A stretch of 11,542 bases of DNA from Clostridiales bacterium (lineage in GTDB: Bacteria; Bacillota; Clostridia; Christensenellales; Christensenellaceae): contig DOMW01000211.1 of NCBI GenBank assembly GCA_003510345.1, positions 3,004-14,545 of the forward strand. Reading direction: 5' to 3'. The first letter of the stretch is position 1. Every line of letters begins with the position of its first letter. This document shows, piece after piece, positions 7,019 through 11,542 of the stretch. The translations under genes and the position numbers were made by a program. Below the pieces are notes generated by a model, which was given only the letters and a program-made list of their open reading frames with translations, was not told the DNA's origin and did no database searches.

Positions 7019-7381
7019 GTGCAGGAATCGGGTGAGAATTATCTGGAAACAATTTTGGTTTTGAGCCAGGAACAGGAGCATGTGCGCTCCATAGATATTG
7101 CGAATAAACTGGGCTACAGCAAGCCAAGCATCAGCCGCGCCATGGGTATCTTAAAAGATTCAAAGCTGATTGAGATGGACCAGAGCGGTTATATCACATT
7201 TACCCCGGACGGGAAAAAAGCGGCGGAAAACATTTATGAGCGCCACCGCATCATTACCGCGTTTTTGCGGGATACGCTTCATATCAGCGATGAAACGGCC
7301 GACCAGGACGCGTGCCGCATCGAGCACATTCTAAGCCAGGAAACCTTTGGCGCGATCAGGGTATATATGGATAAAAAGTGA
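7019..7381 (+). CDS. Short DtxR/MntR-family metal-dependent repressor
   Basis: This 120-residue protein has the N-terminal winged helix (recognition region about residues 22-48) and the dimerisation/metal domain of the family, but no C-terminal SH3-like domain, as in MntR. Aligned by eye to Bacillus MntR, the metal-site positions read Asn7 (Asp8 in MntR), Glu10 (Glu11), His76 (His77), Cys99 (Glu99), Glu102 and His103. Cys at the fourth position is the DtxR/IdeR pattern (CRxEH), which favours iron, while the overall size is that of MntR. The GTG start is supported by AAGGGAGG seven bases upstream, and a consensus promoter precedes it. No metal transporter is adjacent, so its targets are elsewhere. 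It looks intact and is about 20 residues shorter than typical MntR. Confidence 0.88.
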   Translation: MQESGENYLETILVLSQEQEHVRSIDIANKLGYSKPSISRAMGILKDSKLIEMDQSGYITFTPDGKKAAENIYERHRIITAFLRDTLHISDETADQDACRIEHILSQETFGAIRVYMDKK

Positions 7382-7594
7382 AAAGTTTCCCGCATAGTGC
7401 CAATTACCTTTTACCACGCAGTCTTGCACAGGGTATATTTCCATTTATCGTATTACGGTACTTATTAACTTCTTTCATCCAACTGTTTTACGCACGCCTG
7501 TTTTGGCGGCGGGCTTGCATGTCGGCAGCCCAGTATGGGCGCTGCCTACATCCAAAACGAATGAATTGTACACACATTCACATCGATGCCATAC
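7382..7594. other. Gap without a gene; one bulged hairpin
   Basis: No supported gene, and no clear terminator after the regulator. A rightward frame from 7378 has no ribosome site and no family character. The one structure is a hairpin at 7524-7546, eight base pairs (GGCAGCCC with GGGCGCTGCC, one C bulged), without a T run on either side. Confidence 0.5.
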
Positions 7595-7760
7595 TCAAAG
7601 CGCATATTCCTTATTCAGAAATAAAGCGTTCAGCTTCCATTTTTGTCCCGGTCCTGTAGACAAGCCCAGCCGGAATATACCGTCACGCTCCCAAAAAATC
7701 GGAATGGCCTTACACTGATACTGTCCTGCGGCTAGGTTATCCTCTGCAATGGCGGCGCTG
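7595..7760 (-). pseudogene. Possible C-terminal remnant of an unidentified protein fused to the kinase fragment
   Basis: Directly beyond the truncated kinase, another leftward frame stays open for about 55 codons to a TGA at 7595-7597. It reads as protein-like sequence, for example QYQCKAIPIFWERDGIFRLG followed by LSTGPGQKWKLNALFL. It has no start of its own and overlaps the kinase end in a different frame. I read it as the tail of another gene joined to the kinase by a deletion. I cannot name the family. Confidence 0.35.
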
Positions 7761-8903
7761 ATATCGCCTTTTGAAGCAGGGATTCTTCCACGGTGATTTC
7801 CACGCCCAATTTGCCGTCATAACGCCTTTCAATGAGCGCGGTATAATTTTGCAAATATTGAAGCTCATCCCGCACGATGTATTGGCGTTCCGAATAGTCC
7901 GAAATATACCGCAGCATTTGGGAAAATTGGCGGCACAATTTCGCCACAACCTCGCCTCCATGCATATAGCTCACCGATTCGATCATACCAATAGTATTGT
8001 ATATGGTGTGCGGGTTCAGCTGCGATTGCAGCGCGAGATAGTTCGCGCGCTCTTCGTTTGCCCGCGATTGCACGCTATGCGCAATGGCGACCCGAAGCTG
8101 CGAAAACATCATTTGAAAAGATTTGTTGATGTTTTGTATTTCCACAGTATCGCCGGAGTCGGGCAGCGCAAGGGAAAGGTTATCCAGCGACACTTCACTG
8201 AGCGCCTTGTTCAGGTTCACCAAAGGGGCTGTAAGGCGGTTTGTCAGGTAGCGGAGCACCACAAGCGTGCCCAGTGTCAGCGCCAAAAACAGCAAAACCG
8301 CCACCGCAATGAACTGGAAACCAAAGGGTACGATCGCGGTGGTTGAGTTATAGAGCACAGTGAGCCACCCAGAATATTCCGACCGCTGGTATGAAACGAC
8401 CTGCCCTTTTTCGGTGAATACGCCGGCGGGTTTATTTTCGCTTTCGATGGTTGCGTACAGCCCTTGCAAAAACGAAAGGTCTTGCCCCGCCGCGCCCTGC
8501 GGATACAGTATCTCGCCTTCGACAGAAAACAAAGCCACGGAACCGAGCTGCGGGTCGAGCGCGCAAAAATCCTCTAGCTGCTCGTAACGGTTTTGTACCT
8601 CAATAAACCCATGCTGGCTTTTTCCGTCCGTAATGCTCCTTGCGACAGAATAGACCAGCGACGGGCAGAGGTTGAAGGTATCCTGGTGCACCGGCAAAAT
8701 CACCTTTTGCCCGTCGGCCAGAGCAACTTGTTCCTCCCACGGATAGGTTTGCAGCGCCTCTTTTATAAAGCTCTGGTTTTCCGCGGTTTTCCAAAATTGT
8801 AGTAAGCCACATTATTGAAAGCGATGATGCGGTGCGTAAGAAACAGCGGCGCATCCAACCTCACAAAGCTGTTGAGGACATATTTACTGTTATCCGTATA
8901 ATA
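7732..8903 (-). pseudogene. Broken YesM-type sensor histidine kinase
   Basis: The main open part (GTG at 8703 to 7732) holds the end of an extracellular sensor domain, one membrane helix (about residues 127-153), a HAMP-like linker (RYLTNRLTAPLVNLNKALSE) and the phosphoacceptor region LQSQLNPHTIYNTI, His232, typical of the His_kinase/YesM-LytS class. It stops at PPLQRIT, just where IPxLxLQPLVENA and the ATPase domain should begin, so it cannot bind ATP. Upstream sequence continues: WKTAENQSFIKEALQTYPWE lies in the same frame above 8703, and YVLNSFVRLDAPLFLTHRII (about 8820-8885) lies one base out of frame. The shift is at the AAAA run 8793-8796 and needs one extra A. The true N-terminus is missing. 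Such kinases usually control sugar ABC uptake genes, which fits the neighbouring remnants. Confidence 0.8.
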
Positions 8904-8912
8904 TTATAATAT

Positions 8913-9566
8913 ATGGAAGACTCTTCTCCCTTCATAATTTGCAGAAACATTTTGTTGAACAGCAAGCTGTTTACGATAGGGGCGGTGCTATCCGGCTGCG
9001 CGGCGCAGGAAGGCTTGGCCGATGGCACGGAGGCGCAGCCCGAAGCCGTCACCCTGAGCTTTATGATGCCCCAAACGCATCATAAGGATTTTTTTCAGGA
9101 GTTGATCAGGCAGTTCATGAAGGCGTTCCGCGAGGTGTGCCGCGTGCTTAAGCAGCACGGCATTGTGCCGCTTTACGTCTCGGATAAAGACGCGTGGACC
9201 GCGCAGTTCGGGTTTGATTCAGCCGCCCCGCAAGCGGTTCCTGCCGGGGTGTGGCAGGATATTCAAAGCAACCGGGTGCGCTGGGCGGATGTGCCGGAGT
9301 TTGTCACGGTGCCGGATACGATGGCGGCGTTGCGGTTTGACGGTTTTACAAACGCGGACTACATGGACGCCACATGCGAAAGCGCCGTTACAGAGATGGC
9401 CGGGGAAAACGCCGCCATGTATATTACCGGGGGATTTTTTATCCACGACGCGCTGCCGGCGAATCCGGATATCGAGCTTTCTTTGATGGCTATGCCGTAT
9501 CATGGCGATAGCTTGACCGTTATACAAGGCCCGGGGCAATTTTCCGTGCACCTGGACCTTTCTTGA
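8913..9566 (+). pseudogene. Internally deleted sugar ABC transporter substrate-binding lipoprotein
   Basis: The 217-residue frame has lipobox-like LSGC, then a mature start (TLSFMMPQTHHKDFFQELIR) typical of family 1 extracellular solute-binding proteins. After IRQF it jumps to FREVCRVLKQHGIVPLYVSD, a segment that normally lies well over 100 residues further on. The rest (KDAWTAQFGF, DGFTNADYMDA, ENAAMYITG, NPDIELSLMAMPY) follows the family up to GPGQFSV, and then the C-terminal lobe is replaced by HLDLS and a stop. Intact relatives are about 420-450 residues. The jump keeps the frame. The N-terminus before the lipobox is poor as a signal peptide and there is no ribosome site, so the 5' end is probably also rearranged. 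It cannot form a two-lobed binding protein. Confidence 0.8.
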
Positions 9567-9590
9567 CAGCCTCGACAGAGTGTCGATAAT
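9563..9590 (+). promoter_or_regulatory. Promoter-like element with an internal palindrome
   Basis: A perfect TTGACA (9563-9568) lies 16 bases before GATAAT (9585-9590). The perfect inverted repeat TCGACA-GAG-TGTCGA (9572-9586) fills the spacer and enters the -10. It begins in the last codons of the broken binding-protein gene. Transcription would start near 9597 and meet the terminator at 9620. Confidence 0.45.
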
Positions 9591-9619
9591 TCGTCATGCT
9601 CCAAGTTTTTTATATTCTC

Positions 9620-9650
9620 ACAGCGAACCGAAAACGGTTCGCTGTTTTTA
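9620..9650 (+). terminator. Strong Rho-independent terminator
   Basis: A perfect 11-bp stem (ACAGCGAACCG, loop AAAA, CGGTTCGCTGT) at 9620-9645 is followed by TTTT (five T in all). It follows the broken binding-protein gene at 54 bases and may have belonged to the ancestral transcription unit. Confidence 0.92.
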
Positions 9651-9867
9651 TGTGCGCCCCCGGCTTATCTAACATCAGGTTTGCGATTTTCCATAGCCAC
9701 AGTACGCTATTTGCCATGTTCTATCGGTTTGCCGGAAATTATAATGAGTGCATGGACAGCGGAGGGGATTACCCCGCCGCGTGTTTGGTACTTTCCTTAA
9801 TGAATGCAATGCAGGATGAAAATCATTATTCCTGTAAAACATGAAAAGGACTGTAAGGACGGAAAAA
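9651..9867 (+). other. Leader region before the chimeric transporter gene
   Basis: No gene is supported here. A perfect TATAAT at 9740-9745 is a possible -10, but the only good -35 (TTGCCA, 9711-9716) is 23 bases away, too far. AAGGA at about 9855-9859 is the ribosome site of the following gene. Confidence 0.4.
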
Positions 9868-11091
9868 ATGAAGAAAGTTTTAGTAACGATTGTAGCTGTT
9901 TTGCTTGTGTTCACGCTGGTAGCCTGCACGGCGCCGGCGACAGAAACACCGGCCTCGGAAGCGCCCGCAAGTGAAGCCCCCGCGAGCGAAGCCCCGGCTG
10001 ACGGCGGATCGGAAATGACCGGCAAGCTGGTGTTCTGGACACAGTGGCTGGATGCGGAAGCACAGGGCGCCGTGATTCAATCCGCCGCGGACAAGTTCAT
10101 GGCAGACCATCCGGGAACGGAAATCTTCTCGGGCGGGGTGCTGAGCAGCGGCCCGCATTTTGAGAATTACCAGCGTGTGCTGGAGGAAAACAAGCTCGGG
10201 GTTTACTTTGGGAACAGCTTGATCGACGCGATTTCCGGTCGCCTCGGCATCATTCTTATCACCGCGTCGGCCGCGTACGTTTTAGGCCACTTTAAATTTG
10301 CCGGCAAGAAGCTGTTGAACCGCACGTTTATCATGGCGCTGTCCGCACCAATCGTTCTGCTGGTGCTACCGCTGTATCAAATGGCGGTGAGCGCGAACCT
10401 CATCGGTTCAAGGCGGGTGCTGATCCTGCTATATATTTGTACAAATGTGCCCTTTGGCGTCTACTTTTTGGCGGGGTTCTTCAAGAATTTGCCCAAAGAA
10501 CTGGAGGAAGCCGCCGAAATTGACGACTGTACGCCCGCGAAAGCATTTTGGCGCATTATGTTCCCGCTGGCGCAGTCGGGCATCATCACGCTGATTATTT
10601 TTAACTTCATCAACATTTGGAACAAGTATTTCATGGCGCGGATCTTTGCCAACAAGGTCGAGCTGCGCACCGTATCTACCGAGCTGCAATCCATCATACA
10701 GGCCATGCAATATGCCGGCGACTGGGCGGGGCTATTTTCCGGCGTGGTGCTGGTATTCCTACCCACATTTATACTGTACGTGTTCCTTTCAAAAAAAATT
10801 ATTGTCGGCGTCACCGGCGGCGCGGTACGCTCGACGCACGGGTTGCGCCTGGAAAGGAGATTTGCTCATGGCTGCAAGTGGAAAGAAGCAAATAGTCTAC
10901 CGTTGCCCGGTGTGTTTTGCCCGCGAAAACGATGTTGTGTTACGCCTCAAAAAAACGAGGGCGGGTATTACTGTGTCAAATGCAGTTTCACCGGTTCTGA
11001 AGACGTCATTGAGGAAATGTATTTGGATATGAAGAAAAAATACAGGTTGATGTCTACCCGCATCACTTTAAGTGAATTGGAAAAAAGGTGA
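9868..11091 (+). pseudogene. In-frame chimera: solute-binding lipoprotein N-terminus fused to MalG-type sugar permease
   Basis: From the ATG at 9868 (AAGGA eight bases before) the frame encodes a lipoprotein signal ending LVAC (Cys20), a PASEA-repeat linker and the start of a mature solute-binding protein (KLVFWTQWLDAEAQGAVIQS). After about residue 86 (DHPGTEI) it changes to the C-terminal part of a MalG/CUT1 permease: HFENYQRVLEENKLGVYFGN, four to five membrane helices, and the EAA loop EEAAEIDDCTPAKAFWRIMF. The Gly expected after Asp219 in that loop is Asp220. The rest of the binding protein, any MalF-type partner and the permease's first helix are missing. The natural permease end near GVTGGAV has no stop; the frame runs on through the zinc-ribbon gene in the wrong frame for its first third. 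The ATPase contact survives, but a working transporter is unlikely. Confidence 0.82.
10868..11091 (+). pseudogene. Small zinc-ribbon protein, interrupted at a seven-A run
   Basis: An ATG at 10868, eight bases after AAAGGAG, opens a frame with IVYRCPVCFARENDVVLR (Cys13, Cys16). At the seven-A run 10949-10955 the conserved-looking sequence moves to the -1 frame: NEGGYYCVKCSFTGSEDVIE (Cys36, Cys39 after repair) and then the helical tail MKKKYRLMSTRITLSELEKR to TGA. One more A would give a 74-residue protein with two CxxC pairs, a one-zinc ribbon plus helix. The unshifted frame ends with an unrelated tail at about 11032. The family is not recognised; such ribbons often bind nucleic acid or partner proteins. 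It may be a real mutation, a sequencing error or -1 slippage on the A run. Confidence 0.7.
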
Positions 11092-11092
11092 T

Positions 11093-11285
11093 GTGAACCT
11101 GTATCCGCTGGACGGGCGCAGGTATTTCAACTGGTTCACCAAAAACGACATTGCGTGGTAAAAATCCACGCTTATATGGCTCAAGCGGGTAGACCACATC
11201 TACTGATATTCCTACGCCCTCGCGCGCACCGCAGACGTTCCTTGACACCATGACGGGCAGCCGCGCCGCTGTGCTTTGTAAGTAG
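11093..11285 (+). pseudogene. Remnant of an unidentified gene with a frameshift and a stop
   Basis: Straight after the zinc-ribbon stop, a GTG at 11093 opens NLYPLDGRRYFNWFTKNDIA and W before a TAA at 11159. In the frame shifted at the adjacent A run, NPRLYGSSG follows, then an in-frame TAG at 11190, and then TDIPTPSRAPQTFLDTMTGS with RAAVLCK and a TAG at 11283-11285. The pieces read as one protein of about 64 residues, either a small gene or a C-terminal fragment. I cannot assign a family. Two lesions in under 200 bases support decay. Confidence 0.4.
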
Positions 11286-11542
11286 TCGGTGGTCATACTA
11301 ATCTACACAGACCTGCCAGTGCCGCCACAAGTTAGTCTGCTCTAAGTAAGTGCTGATTCAAGAGAGTTCGTATCCTTATGCCGTAGGGGAACAAGATTTG
11401 AACCCGCCCCTGCGCTGTTGCTAAAACGGCAACGATTTTCCACCTCCGATAGTTAGAACGCTGCCGCTGGGCGTCAAGGGGGGCAGGAAGATTCGGAATT
11501 TCTCCCTTAGCCCCCCTTGACAATCCCCCTTAACCCATTGAA
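11286..11542. other. Terminal gap without a gene
   Basis: No coding region is supported. A 63-codon leftward frame (11332-11523) has no ribosome site or family character. The stretch holds a 5-bp stem with a seven-base loop (11417-11433), the word GATTTGAAC at 11395-11403, which reversed resembles a tRNA T-loop, and the long inverted repeat at 11473-11521. Confidence 0.4.
11473..11521. repeat. Perfect 12-bp inverted repeat
   Basis: GTCAAGGGGGGC (11473-11484) and its exact complement GCCCCCCTTGAC (11510-11521) flank 25 bases. There is no T run on either side, so it does not look like a Rho-independent terminator. It could be a long stem-loop or part of a small repeat element. Confidence 0.8.

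Noticed and set aside
7524..7546. Hairpin as terminator of the DtxR-type gene
   Set aside because: It lies over 140 bases after the stop and lacks a T run on either side.
7378..7659. Rightward 93-codon frame after the DtxR-type gene
   Set aside because: No ribosome site, low-complexity hydrophobic then random sequence, and opposite to the better protein-like leftward frame.
9946..9996. Repeated PASEA codons as a possible CRISPR or mini-satellite
   Set aside because: The repeat units are imperfect codon-level repeats of a Pro-Ala-Ser-Glu linker, common after lipoprotein cysteines; no spacers are present.
11385..11460. tRNA gene on the reverse strand
   Set aside because: A T-loop-like word and a 5-bp stem with a seven-base loop are present, but the T stem needs several G-U pairs, U33 is missing, the spacing is wrong, and no matching acceptor stem is found.

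Overview
The window looks like a chromosomal piece from an anaerobic, low-to-mid GC Firmicute of the Clostridia. The evidence is a GSI-alpha type glutamine synthetase, a rubrerythrin, a free-standing methyltransferase corrinoid protein, a VanW/G5 envelope protein, a short DtxR/MntR-type regulator, strong AGGAGG-like ribosome binding sites and consensus sigma-A promoters. No rRNA, convincing tRNA, CRISPR array, transposase or integrase gene is visible.

Left part (1-4460), ordinary and well preserved. A DUF308/HdeD-like membrane protein reads leftward from a good promoter. Rightward, glnA (993-2324) is followed directly by a secreted VanW-family protein whose likely TTG start overlaps the glnA stop. 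A rubrerythrin with its own promoter and a strong terminator follows.

Middle part (4460-7381). A leftward pair encodes an AraC-family regulator with a Cys-rich PocR-like sensor domain and, 61 bases downstream, a corrinoid (B12-binding) protein. No methyltransferase is in the window, so the corrinoid carrier is an orphan here. A 529-base non-coding stretch with several inverted repeats separates this pair from a rightward DtxR/MntR-type regulator, which has a clear promoter.

Right part (7382-11542) is a gene graveyard. It seems to derive from a carbohydrate ABC-uptake locus with a YesM-type sensor kinase. The kinase has lost one base in an A/T run and its whole ATPase domain. One substrate-binding lipoprotein has a large in-frame internal deletion and a lost C-terminus. 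A second binding protein is fused in frame, after about 86 residues, to the C-terminal two thirds of a MalG-type permease. A small zinc-ribbon gene is broken by one base at a seven-A run, and the gene after it is broken by a frameshift and a stop. Several breaks keep the reading frame, so open frames here are chimeras and should not be read as intact genes. The last 250 bases hold no gene but contain a perfect 12-bp inverted repeat.

I did not find a convincing new multi-gene system. The points most worth a second look are the nested deletion pattern in the transporter locus, the homopolymer frameshifts, the PocR regulator plus orphan corrinoid protein, and a compact promoter-palindrome-terminator unit at 9563-9650.
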